Shown piece after piece: positions 25,106-33,800 of a stretch of DNA of 64,000 nucleotides (position 1 is its first letter; every line of letters begins with the position of its first letter). The notes below the pieces were generated by a model. The model did no database searches and had not been told where the DNA came from. It saw only the letters and a list, made by a program, of their open reading frames with translations. A program made the position numbers and the translations under genes. Origin of the DNA: HXMU1420-13 sp965249965. GTDB taxonomy: Bacteria; Bacteroidota; Rhodothermia; Balneolales; Balneolaceae. The stretch lies in assembly GCA_965249965.1 (NCBI GenBank), contig OZ252262.1:1426001-1490000 (forward strand), given 5' to 3'.

Positions 25106-25765
25106 ATGTTTATCGCAACTTTAAAAAAAGAATGGTATGTGGTTTTGTTGTTGATTCTCCCATTCATTGCTTCTGCATATTTATGGAATGATCTTCCCGA
25201 TGAGGTGCCAACGCACTTTAATTTACAAGGAGAAGCCGACGATTGGGGACCAAAATGGGTAAATGCAATTATGATTCCGGGCATTGCTTTGGCCACCTAT
25301 CTTTCACTCATTTTCATCCCATTTATCGATCCAAAGAAAAGAATCGAATCGCGACAGAAACCAATTGCTGCCATCCGGATAATATTAAGTCTGTTTTTTG
25401 TATTCATGTATGTGTTTGTGATGGCCGAATCATTAGGAACTGATATTAATTTCGGCATTTACCTACAGATCGGAATCGGCTTATTATTTTTAGCTCTGGG
25501 AAACTACATGCAATCAATAAAACAGAATTACTTTATCGGCGTGAAAACCCCGTGGACCTTAGAAAGTGAAGAGGTTTGGAAGCGCACTCATCGACTTACT
25601 GCTAAAGTTTGGACAGTTGGTGGATTGGTGATGATGATATCCCCATTGACAATTTCAAACCCCATTCTGTACTGGACGATATTTAGTGTTGTAGTATCAG
25701 TTTTGGTATTAGTGCCGGTAATTTATTCGTATGTAATTTTTCAAAAACTCGATACTCAATCATGA
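25106..25765 (+). CDS. sdpI: SdpI-family immunity/membrane protein
   Basis: A 219-residue membrane protein. The N-terminal half holds a DUF1648 motif (LPDEVPTHFNLQGEADDWGPKW), and the C-terminal half is the SdpI signature NYFIGVKTPWTLESEEVWKRT followed by HRLTAKVWTVGG. Six hydrophobic helices are seen. SdpI confers immunity to the SdpC toxin in Bacillus and signals to SdpR, but many bacteria without SdpC carry SdpRI, so the local role may be a more general envelope-stress sensor. It overlaps the next gene by four bases (ATGA). Confidence 0.88.
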   Translation: MFIATLKKEWYVVLLLILPFIASAYLWNDLPDEVPTHFNLQGEADDWGPKWVNAIMIPGIALATYLSLIFIPFIDPKKRIESRQKPIAAIRIILSLFFVFMYVFVMAESLGTDINFGIYLQIGIGLLFLALGNYMQSIKQNYFIGVKTPWTLESEEVWKRTHRLTAKVWTVGGLVMMISPLTISNPILYWTIFSVVVSVLVLVPVIYSYVIFQKLDTQS

Positions 25766-26817
25766 ATAAACTCATTTCAATCTGTATAATTTCCGCGATA
25801 GTTAGTTTTCAGAGTAATGCTCAAAGTTTGATTATCCCGAATGGGGAACTTCAGATTGGGGGAACTCTGGAGGTTTCTGAATCTCATGAAAAAGGCACTC
25901 CACTCATTATTTTGATTACAGGAAGTGGTGCTCAAGACCGCGATGAAACCATTCTCGGATTTAAGCCATTTAAAATAATGGCAGACCATTTAATGGAACA
26001 GGGTATCGCTTCTTTTCGATATGATGATCGTCAAATTGGGGAATCTACAGGCGATTTTTCTGATGCAACGCTCGATGACCTGGCAAACGATGTAGTCTCA
26101 GTTATGAACTATTTTCAATATCAGGCAGATGTGATTTTTGATGATTTTATTCTATTGGGTCATAGTCAGGGTGGGGTAGTGTCAGCAAGAGTTGCAGCAA
26201 AAGATGATCGGGTTGCAGGTGTAATTTTGATGGCATCCACAACAGTTCCATTGAAAGAGGTGATCAATGAACAGGTTATTCTAATTCAGCAGGCATCCGG
26301 AAAATCGGAAGAAGACATAGAATATGTACTTTCCTTCCAGGAAAAAGCATATGAAACGGCCCGGAAAAATGAAGGTTGGGATGAGCTTAAAGTAGAATAT
26401 CAAAAATTGATAGAACGAGAAGTTGGCAATTTACCCGAAGTTCAACGCCAGTACATTGTAGATGTGGAAGCTTTCGCCGAGGCACAATTCAATGCCGCGG
26501 TAACTCCATTACAGAGTCCGCAAATGCGATCGCTCTTACATTATGATCCTGCCAAGGATATGGGTGGTCTGGAAATGCCCATTCTTGCATTATTTGGCGG
26601 AAAAGATACTCAGGTTACTCCATCACAAAATGAAAGTGTACTCAATGAGCTGTGCCAAAATGATTTGATGAATTGCACGATCAGGAACTTAGCAGACGCA
26701 AACCACCTGTTTCAGAAAGCTAACACCGGGTTCATAAATGAATACGGTATGCTCCCAAAAGAATTCGTTGATGGATTTTTAGACTCGATTTCGGAGTGGG
26801 TACTTTCGCTTAACTAG
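25762..26817 (+). CDS. Exported alpha/beta hydrolase
   Basis: A 351-residue hydrolase with a signal peptide (MNKLISICIISAIVSFQSNAQ). The nucleophile elbow LLGHSQGGVVSARVA (G-H-S-Q-G), the oxyanion-loop region LIILITGSGAQDRDET, an acid residue after LALFGGKDTQV and the catalytic His in LADANHLFQKA are seen. The alignment resembles dienelactone-hydrolase-like or S9/DUF-type hydrolases of Bacteroidota (Gly-Ser-Gly-Ala-Gln-Asp-Arg-Asp loop). Substrate unknown. It is translationally coupled to sdpI by a four-base overlap and ends by overlapping the end of glyQS by eight bases. Confidence 0.83.
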   Translation: MNKLISICIISAIVSFQSNAQSLIIPNGELQIGGTLEVSESHEKGTPLIILITGSGAQDRDETILGFKPFKIMADHLMEQGIASFRYDDRQIGESTGDFSDATLDDLANDVVSVMNYFQYQADVIFDDFILLGHSQGGVVSARVAAKDDRVAGVILMASTTVPLKEVINEQVILIQQASGKSEEDIEYVLSFQEKAYETARKNEGWDELKVEYQKLIEREVGNLPEVQRQYIVDVEAFAEAQFNAAVTPLQSPQMRSLLHYDPAKDMGGLEMPILALFGGKDTQVTPSQNESVLNELCQNDLMNCTIRNLADANHLFQKANTGFINEYGMLPKEFVDGFLDSISEWVLSLN

Positions 26818-28261
26818 GCGACCAATCCTTCATGCCATCTTTAATCGCAGCGGCTACATTTTCAATCGGGATTCTTTCCTGACTCATATCATCACGGTGA
26901 CGTATAGTAACCATGTTGTCTTTCTCAATAGTGTCGAAATCAACGGTGATACAGAAAGGTGTACCAGCTTCATCGAGACGGCGATAACGCTTTCCAATTG
27001 AGCCTGCTTCGTCATATTGAACTGCAAAATCTTCGCGTAAGTCTGCTTCAATTTTTCTGGCAACTTCCTGTAAAGGTGCTTTCTTGATCAATGGAAAAAT
27101 ACCAACTTGAATTGGGGCTAATTCCGGATGCATTTTCAGTACCACACGTTTGTCGCCATCCACTTCTTCTTCACGATAAGCATCACAAAGAACCATTAAG
27201 GTACAGCGATCGAGTCCTATCGAAGTCTCAATCACATAAGGAACAAATCGCTTGTTATTCTTTTGATCGAAGTAATCCAACTTCTTACCGGAAAACTCCT
27301 GATGCTGAGTTAAATCAAAATCCGAACGGTTGTGGATTCCTTCCACTTCCTGCCAGCCAATCGGGAATTGATACTGGACATCCACAGCCGCCAAAGCATA
27401 GTGAGCTAGCTTATCTTGTGGATGGTCCATAAACCGGAGATTTTCTTCACGGATACCAATGCGTTTATGCCATGAAAGTCGTCGTGATTTCCATTCATCG
27501 TAGGATTCTGCATCGGTACCTGGCTCTACAAAATATTGCATTTCCATTTGTTCGAATTCACGCATACGGAATACGAACTGACGAGCAACTACTTCATTTC
27601 GGAAGGCTTTACCGGTTTGTGCGATTCCAAAAGGAACGGCAACCCTACTGGTATCAAGCACATTCTTGTAGTTAACGAATATTCCCTGCGCAGTTTCTGG
27701 ACGTAGATACACTCCATCTTCTTCAGAGGAAGTTGCTCCAAAAGCCGTCTTGAACATCAAATTGAACTGACGAACTTCGGTCCAGTCGAATGCTCCTGAA
27801 TCCGGCGATTTAATCTCATTCTCGATAATAATATCGTACAAATCTTCGGTCAGACTTTTTCGAGTTCCGGAGGTATCTAATAATTCCTGAAGCTCAGCAG
27901 CTTTCTCAGTTTTGCCATCTTTTTCTAATTTAAAGATGTACTGCTCGATCAGCATATCCGCGCGGTATCTCTTCTTAGACTGCTTGTCATCAATCATTGG
28001 ATCGTTGAATCCACCAACGTGACCAGAAGCTTCCCACACTTTAGGATGCATGAAAATGGCGGCATCAATCCCTACAATATTGCTGTTGCGTTGGGTCATT
28101 TCTTTCCACCAGGCATTGCGAATATTTCGCTTCAATTCCACACCTAAAGGACCGTAATCGTACACGGCACTAAGTCCGCCATAAATTTCTGATGACTGAA
28201 AGATGAAGCCGCGTGCTTTGGCCAGGGAAACAATTTTATCTAAGCTGTCTAGATTCGACAT
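26810..28261 (-). CDS. glyQS: Glycine--tRNA ligase (single-chain, alpha2 type)
   Basis: A 483-residue class II synthetase of the archaeal/eukaryotic-like dimeric type, common in Bacteroidota; this is not the alpha2-beta2 GlyQ/GlyS form. Motif 1 lies near GPLGVELKRNIRNAWW, the conserved block VYLRPETAQGIFVNYKNV is at about 185-202, motif 2 is RNEVVARQFVFRMREFEQMEM, and motif 3 is VIETSIGLDRCTLMVL, with a C-terminal anticodon-binding domain (PIQVGIFPLI). It charges tRNA-Gly with glycine. The last eight bases overlap the end of the convergent hydrolase gene. Confidence 0.95.
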   Translation of the reverse strand: MSNLDSLDKIVSLAKARGFIFQSSEIYGGLSAVYDYGPLGVELKRNIRNAWWKEMTQRNSNIVGIDAAIFMHPKVWEASGHVGGFNDPMIDDKQSKKRYRADMLIEQYIFKLEKDGKTEKAAELQELLDTSGTRKSLTEDLYDIIIENEIKSPDSGAFDWTEVRQFNLMFKTAFGATSSEEDGVYLRPETAQGIFVNYKNVLDTSRVAVPFGIAQTGKAFRNEVVARQFVFRMREFEQMEMQYFVEPGTDAESYDEWKSRRLSWHKRIGIREENLRFMDHPQDKLAHYALAAVDVQYQFPIGWQEVEGIHNRSDFDLTQHQEFSGKKLDYFDQKNNKRFVPYVIETSIGLDRCTLMVLCDAYREEEVDGDKRVVLKMHPELAPIQVGIFPLIKKAPLQEVARKIEADLREDFAVQYDEAGSIGKRYRRLDEAGTPFCITVDFDTIEKDNMVTIRHRDDMSQERIPIENVAAAIKDGMKDWSPS

Positions 28262-28393
28262 GAAGAGTATACTACTTCGTTACTGAGTTTAAATGAGCGA
28301 AGAAGATAGTGAATTAGTGACAGAGGCACAGAGTAACAGAGTGATTTTTTATGATCTCACATCTAATCGATCGTACATCCATTTTTAAACAAT

Positions 28394-28434
28394 TCCCCTC
28401 CCCTAATATTAGGAGAGGGTTAGGGTGGGGTGCG
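28394..28434. repeat. CCCCTCCCCTAAT...TAGGAGAGGG hairpin repeat, copy 1
   Basis: CCCTCCCCTAAT-ATTAGGAGAGGG forms a hairpin with one mismatch and is followed by TTAGGGTGGGG. Near-copies lie downstream of asd (29579 and 29639). Such C-rich hairpin repeats are dispersed in many Bacteroidota genomes; no protein-coding capacity. The exact outer edge is uncertain. Confidence 0.6.
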
Positions 28435-28474
28435 CAAAAGTGAAAAAAACTATGTGCCTCAGTGCCTTTGTCCC

Positions 28475-28482
28475 TATCTTCG
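28475..28482 (+). promoter_or_regulatory. TAnnTTCG -7-like box before asd
   Basis: TATCTTCG, 32 bases before the asd ATG. The same box, TATCTTCG, occurs at 43361 before the S9 peptidase, and TACCTTCG at 13864 before aroA. This fits a local version of the Bacteroidota TAnnTTTG box. No clean -33 element is seen here. Confidence 0.4.
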
Positions 28483-28514
28483 CAATTCACTCATTATCAA
28501 TATTACCTCTCAAC

Positions 28515-29564
28515 ATGAAAGTCGGCATTCTAGGCGCAACTGGCGCAGTTGGTCAAAAATTTATTCGTTTACTCCAAAACCATCCATGGTTTGAAATTGC
28601 AGCACTTGGAGCATCTTCACGATCTGCTGGAAAAAAATATAATGATGCAGCCAACTGGATCGAAGATGTTGAATTACCCGGTTACGTTGCAGAAATGGAA
28701 GTACATGCGTGCGACCCGGAAGCGATGAAGTCCGTTGATTTTGTTTTCTCCGGACTAGATTCATCCGTAGCTACCGAAATTGAAGGAGCTTTTGCTAAGG
28801 CAGGAATTCCGGTTATTTCGAACGCAAAAAACTATCGACAGCACCCAAATGTACCCTTGCTAGTACCCGAAGTTAATCCGGATCACATTGAGTTGATTAA
28901 AACTCAGACATTCACCGAAGACGGTTCCGGCTGGATTGTAACCAATCCAAATTGTGTGGCGGTTCCTTTATCGCTTGCCCTTCGTCCTATTTATGATGCT
29001 TTTGGAATCGAAGCGATGATTTTGACTACGATGCAGGCCATTTCTGGGGCCGGGTATCCCGGTGTGGCGAGCTTAGATATTCTGGGCAACGTGGTTCCGT
29101 ACATCTCCGGTGAAGAAGATAAAATTGCCCCCGAAACACAGAAATTATTGGGGAATCTGGTAGGTAGAGAAATTCAACGACCCGAATATCCGGTTCAAGC
29201 GACCTGTACTCGCGTTCCAACATTAAATGGTCACATGGCTGCTGTAACGGTTCAGCTAACCAATAAACCATCGTCCATCGAAGAGGTAAAAGAAGCAGTC
29301 TTAGGATTTAAAAACCCGATTGCTGAGTTGGGATTACCCTTTGCTCCAAAAGAGGTGATTGTGTTGCATGAAGAAGAGCGTTTCCCTCAACCACGCCTCC
29401 ACGCTGATCATGAAAATGGGATGCAATTACATATGGGTAGACTTAGAGAAGCGGAAGTGTTTGATATAAGTTTCGTGTGCATGGCACATAACACCATCCG
29501 TGGTGCAGCAGGCGGTGCGATATTGAATGCGGAGCTTTTATTGAAAAAGGGATATTTGAGCTGA
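28515..29564 (+). CDS. asd: Aspartate-semialdehyde dehydrogenase
   Basis: A 349-residue enzyme that reduces aspartyl phosphate to aspartate semialdehyde, at the branch to lysine, threonine and methionine. NAD(P)-binding GILGATGAVGQKFI at the N terminus; active-site Cys147 in VTNPNCVAVPLSL; the family-specific MQAISGAGYPGVASLDILGN block and RVPTLNGHMAAV. This is the archaeal/fungal-like (shorter) group, not the E. coli-type one. A longer reading from 28425 adds 30 hydrophobic residues and is not supported: the ATG at 28515 begins the usual MKVGILGATG. The gene is flanked on both sides by short repeats. Confidence 0.95.
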   Translation: MKVGILGATGAVGQKFIRLLQNHPWFEIAALGASSRSAGKKYNDAANWIEDVELPGYVAEMEVHACDPEAMKSVDFVFSGLDSSVATEIEGAFAKAGIPVISNAKNYRQHPNVPLLVPEVNPDHIELIKTQTFTEDGSGWIVTNPNCVAVPLSLALRPIYDAFGIEAMILTTMQAISGAGYPGVASLDILGNVVPYISGEEDKIAPETQKLLGNLVGREIQRPEYPVQATCTRVPTLNGHMAAVTVQLTNKPSSIEEVKEAVLGFKNPIAELGLPFAPKEVIVLHEEERFPQPRLHADHENGMQLHMGRLREAEVFDISFVCMAHNTIRGAAGGAILNAELLLKKGYLS

Positions 29565-29578
29565 TCACCCTTCTCTGT

Positions 29579-29602
29579 CTCTCCCCTAAGATTAGGGGAG
29601 AG
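29579..29602. repeat. CTCTCCCCTAA hairpin repeat, copy 2
   Basis: Perfect palindrome: CTCTCCCCTAA (29579-29589), GA, TTAGGGGAGAG (29592-29602). It starts 14 bases after the asd stop and belongs to the same family as the hairpin at 28394. It could add to termination of asd, but a T tract is missing. Confidence 0.65.
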
Positions 29603-29638
29603 GACTTTTCTTGTTTTGTCAGATTCTAATAATGAGTC

Positions 29639-29676
29639 TCCCTCCCTAGTCTTAGGGAGGGAATAAGGGTGGGTGA
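29639..29676. repeat. TCCCTCCCTA hairpin repeat, copy 3
   Basis: TCCCTCCCTA (29639-29648), GTCT, TAGGGAGGGA (29653-29662), followed by ATAAGGGTGGGTG like the TTAGGGTGGGG tail of copy 1. Third member of the family in 1.3 kb. Confidence 0.65.
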
Positions 29677-29700
29677 ACATGAAGTATTTCTATTAACCAA

Positions 29701-29805
29701 GTCATCCTGATCCCGAGTTGTTGGGAGAAGGATCTGCAAATCTAAGAATTTGATAAGAAGTGTAGATTCTTTCCCGAATTCACTTCGGGATAGCCTCAGA
29801 ATGAC
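29701..29805. repeat. Palindromic repeat copy C (GTCAT...ATGAC)
   Basis: A 105-base element, GTCATCCTGATCCCG at the left and CCTCAGAATGAC at the right. It matches copy B at both termini (GTCATCCTGA and TCAGAATGAC) and carries inner hairpin TCCCGAATTCACTTCGGGA (29772-29790). Same family as 15196 and 15308; inserted in the intergenic space between asd and the two minus-strand unknown genes. Confidence 0.75.
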
Positions 29806-29827
29806 TCTATTATTATCGATAACTTGC

Positions 29828-30199
29828 TCACTGCTCACTTCGTCTCTTCAACGCCACATTTATCTGAGTACAAAAATCCTCAGCTTGTTTACGATGATCC
29901 CGATCAATCTGAAGATGAACTATTCCATTCGAACTACCCGGTAAAGGATCAAGAAATACAGGTTTTTCAGTTTCAATAATTACATAGGCACTAAACAGTG
30001 TTTTCTTGAAGCGAACTGATTTCAATAAATCAACATTGATGGCATACTTATTCAACACGCTGATGGAAGTTCGAGTTTGATCGTATAATTTGTACTCAAA
30101 AAGAAGTTCTTCACCATCTATGCTTAGCACGCCGTTGATGGTTTTGTACGTAATTTGCCCTTCGGTTTGTTGAACTTCGTAGCTATAAGCAAAGCTCAT
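29828..30199 (-). CDS. Unknown protein, first of a tandem paralogue pair
   Basis: A 123-residue soluble protein with no recognised family. It shows about seven beta strands and a C-terminal helix, the topology of a PH-like or DUF domain: INGVLSIDGEELLFEYKLYD, RFKKTLFSAYVIIETEKPV, and a last helix DHRKQAEDFCTQINVALKRR. The upstream neighbour (30196-30582) has the same ordered features, including K-K-x-L-F-x-A and a phosphate-poor F/L-D-P/F-x-G loop (FLDPLPGS versus FEDFPGNE), so the two arose by duplication. Translationally coupled by a four-base overlap. Confidence 0.6.
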   Translation of the reverse strand: MSFAYSYEVQQTEGQITYKTINGVLSIDGEELLFEYKLYDQTRTSISVLNKYAINVDLLKSVRFKKTLFSAYVIIETEKPVFLDPLPGSSNGIVHLQIDRDHRKQAEDFCTQINVALKRRSEQ

Positions 30200-30582
30200 T
30201 CAGTTTCCTCGTCAAGTTCACGAAGTTTCTTTTCTGATAAAAAGAGATTCACATTCGAAGCCAGGTTTGCTGCAATTTCCCGATTCTTTCGCTTCACTTT
30301 AAGGGTGCGGGTTAAGAGCTCATTTCCAGGAAAGTCTTCAAACACGGTTGCTCGTTTGGCATGCAGGATCAGCCGGGCACCAAACAGTTTTTTCTTGTAC
30401 TCAATCAGGTCGATGTCATTCAAGTCGATAGAAACTTCCTTCACTCCCGATTTCACCACTTCAATTACAGCGTCCTTTTTTTGATACTCGATATTGATTT
30501 TCCCCTTCTCCACGCGCAGAATTCCTTCCAGCATCATGAATCCGCCGTTCTGTTCATCATCGTAAAATGGAAGTGCACGCAT
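30196..30582 (-). CDS. Unknown protein, second of a tandem paralogue pair
   Basis: A 128-residue soluble protein. Beta-strand pattern and last helix match the downstream neighbour: LRVEKGKINIEYQKKD, LIEYKKKLFGARLILHAKRA, FEDFPGNELLTRT, and NREIAANLASNVNLFL. The TGA overlaps the ATG of the next gene (ATGA at 30196-30199 on the minus strand), so the two are translated together and may form a heterodimer. No known motif. Upstream of its start lies the structured non-coding region at 30600-30774. Confidence 0.6.
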   Translation of the reverse strand: MRALPFYDDEQNGGFMMLEGILRVEKGKINIEYQKKDAVIEVVKSGVKEVSIDLNDIDLIEYKKKLFGARLILHAKRATVFEDFPGNELLTRTLKVKRKNREIAANLASNVNLFLSEKKLRELDEETE

Positions 30583-30599
30583 GTGAAGTCCTGTTTTTT

Positions 30600-30774
30600 A
30601 GTGGGTTAGCATCGATCATATGAATCTGAAAAAAAGTACGAAAATTCTGTAAGGAGTTCTTCTGGAAATGGTCTCACTTAACAGCATAGAGACGACAATC
30701 ATTGCCTTGGGAGAAGAGAAGCTCCCAATGTCCTTCCATGGGTGAAAGGTGGAATATCCTTTTACCCTTTTTTT
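30600..30774 (+). ncRNA. Candidate structured leader or small RNA ending in a terminator
   Basis: Three hairpins in series on the plus strand with no plus-strand gene upstream: (1) GTCTC (30671-30675) with GAGAC (30689-30693); (2) TTGGGAG (30707-30713) with CTCCCAA (30722-30728), flanked by GACA (30694-30697) and TGTC (30729-30732); (3) the intrinsic terminator. It ends about 67 bases before the LTD protein gene, so it may be an attenuator/riboswitch leader or a separate small RNA. The 5' boundary is a guess, and no promoter is evident. No match to 6S, tmRNA or SRP RNA is recognised. Confidence 0.35.
30740..30774 (+). terminator. Intrinsic terminator 67 bases before the LTD protein gene
   Basis: Ten-pair stem GGGTGAAAGG (30740-30749) with CCTTTTACCC (30758-30767), one G-U pair, eight-base loop, then seven T (30768-30774). 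It is oriented on the plus strand, where no coding gene precedes it for more than 1 kb. Confidence 0.75.
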
Positions 30775-30841
30775 ATTTTAAGATTTCATTAAAGAAGTCA
30801 TCAAGTCTTGCTAAGATGCAAGATTGCACCTATTCTAAATC

Positions 30842-33800
30842 ATGGTACGTCTAGCTATCATTTTGATTCTACTGCTCGGGGGAACAGTACAGGCTCAGGT
30901 ATTTGAGGATGATTTCTCTGATGGTGATTTTTCGAATAATCCTGCCTGGAGCGGGGCAGATTCTAATTTTGTCATTTTTGAGTTAGATGGAAATTCGGTG
31001 CTACGCCTTAACGACAACGAAGCTGCAACGAGTTATTTATCAACTCCATCTGTTGGAATAGAAGGCTTTTGGGAATTTTTTGTGCGTATAGATGGAACCG
31101 CACCTTCCGGTTCAAACAAAGCTGAAGTGATTTTGATCAGTGATCAGGAAGACCTATCGGGTAATTTCAATGGATACGGGGTACGAATTGGAGAAACCGG
31201 CGATGATTTAATTCGGCTCGTTCGCTACGATGGAGGAGATGAAGGAGCCGTGGTACTTTCTGATACGACGGTTTTTGAAGCAGGCGGTTCTTATCGAATT
31301 AAAGTAACCCAAAATGCTACCGGAAATTGGAGCCTAGAAGTTGGTGAAGGCTATAATGGAGAATTGAAAGATGCCGGAGATACAGGAATAGATAACACTT
31401 ACACAGCCTCTGCCTTTCTGGGAGTGAAGGTCAGTTATACTTCGAGTAGAACGGATGATTTCTATTTCGATTTTAAAATTGATTCCATTCAAGTTGAGGA
31501 ACCCGAGTTTGATGAGTTTGAAATTGGAGATGTTCTTATCAATGAGTTTTTGAAGGACCCACCCCCTGGTTCGGGCTTACCAGAGTACATCGAGGTTGTA
31601 AATCAAACGGATAAAATGCTCAATTTAAAAGACTGGAGCGTAGGTGATAATTCTACACTCACCATTATTTCTGATACAAATTTCGTTTTGCATCCTGATA
31701 CTTTTCTGGTGTTAACTAACAATCCAGATGCGTTGAAATCTACTTTTGGAGATTTATTCACTCTCGATGTTTCGCTACCCGCCTTAAATAACACCAGCGA
31801 TCAAATTCGAATCTATAATGCTTCGGGAGTTCTGGTCGATTCGCTAGCGTATAATCCGGATTGGGGCGGAGAAGATGTAGCCCTGGAGCGTCGATCATTA
31901 AATGTTTCTGCCACACTCCTGGCGAATTGGGGAAATTCGCCTAACGTAAATGGTGGGACTCCAGGGAAAGAAAATGACATCGAGCCCGATACGACACCGC
32001 CGGATTTGGCAGACTTTGAAATTCTAAACGATTCTACCTTTCAACTGATCTTTACCGAACAGATTAAACCGGGACCAGCTAGTAATCCGGATAATTATGA
32101 AATTGCAGTTCCTGTTTCGGCATCGATACAAAATACTTCCGGTGAAAATGATTTCGTACGAGCTACTTTCTTTGCTCCTAATACGGTCATACTTGAATTC
32201 AAGCAGCCGGTTTATAGTGGGAGTTTTGAGAATCAACTTTTGATCAAAAATCAGGAAGATGTGTTCGGTAATGTGGCAGAATTCATAGAACGATTTTATG
32301 AGTTAATTGCCACAGATAGCCCTTTGCCCGGAGATCTGGTGATTAATGAAATTATGTACGATCCACCGGATGAATTTTCAGAATTTGTGGAGATTAATCT
32401 TCACGTCGACAAAGTGTTTAACCTTAAAGGCTGGACAATCAGCGACAACTCTGGAGAAGATGTAATCATCACTGAGGAGGATTTTTTCATTGCCAGCTCG
32501 GGAATTTCGTTTCAACGTGGGCTTGCGTTTAATCAGCATACTATACTTGTACCCGACAATACCATCAATGAATCAGCAAACAGAAAAATCGTAATTGGTA
32601 GTCGATTTCCCACACTTAATAACTCCACAGATGCAATTGTTTTGAAAGACCCAAATGGGGTTGTGATCGATTCGCTCACTTATTTTTCATCATGGGGTGG
32701 AAATGAGGTTTCTCTGGAACGGCGCTCACCGGTACTGCCATCAAATTTGCGTGAAAACTGGGGAGATTCCCCGAGTGAAAATTTAGCAACACCCGCACAA
32801 CAAAATACTCTCGGTACGGATGAAGATGCTCCCCAAATCCAGGAATATGAAACACTTTCTGATCAGAGCATCCAATTGGTTTTTAATGAAAGCATTCAGG
32901 ATACATCCGCCACTAACTTTGAAAATTTTGGATTGACCAATCCGCTTTCAGCATCACCGATTTTGATTCGACCCGAAGCCGTATTTTTTTCTTCGCCGGA
33001 TACCATTCGATTAACATTTCAGGAGCCTTTCTTCGAATTGAATCTTCTTGAGGTATTTAATCAGACTGATTTTTTTGGCAACAGAAATGAGCGAATCGCT
33101 ATTGAATTCGAATATGTGATTACATCCCCTGCAGATGAAGGCGATGTGAAAATCACTGAATTTGCCTATGATGCCCCGGAGGGATTCTCAGAATTCGTAG
33201 AAATCTACAACCCAACGAATAAGAATTTTGATCTTCAAGGGTGGACGTTCAACGATAATTCCGGGAACAGAAAGCCAATCTCGAATAAGCAGGTTTTTTT
33301 GAAAGCTGGCGAATATATGGTTCTTGCACCTGATTCAAGCATCTATGATTTGTTCGGAGATATAGAACTTCTGGATGTCCCTGGATTTCCTGCACTCAAT
33401 AACACAACCGACGATCTTGTCCTTCGTGACTCAAATGGATTGTTGATGGACTCCCTCTCATACTCGAAAGATTGGGGTGGTGAAGAAGTTGCCCTGGAAC
33501 GACGGTCAGCTGAATTTTCAGGTATCTATCAAGAAAATTGGGGAGATAGTCCGGCCGACGAAGGGGGTACCCCGGGGCGGTTCAATGAAGTTCTCCCGGA
33601 CATATCACCGCCTATTGTGATCGATGCAGGATTTCAATCATCTTCAGAAATCCGATTAATTTTTGATGAACGTTTGTTTGGAGAATCAGCAAGCAATCCG
33701 GAAAACTATTATGATCCTGAAGGCCCAAATCCATATCAGGTTAGTGTAATTGCAGATACCGTGATATTGTTTTTTGAAAACCAATTTCAAGACGGGGAGT

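Noticed and set aside
28425..28514. N-terminal extension of asd to 28425
   Set aside because: The first 30 residues are not part of the dehydrogenase and lie over a C-rich repeat and the TATCTTCG box; ATG 28515 is the right start.
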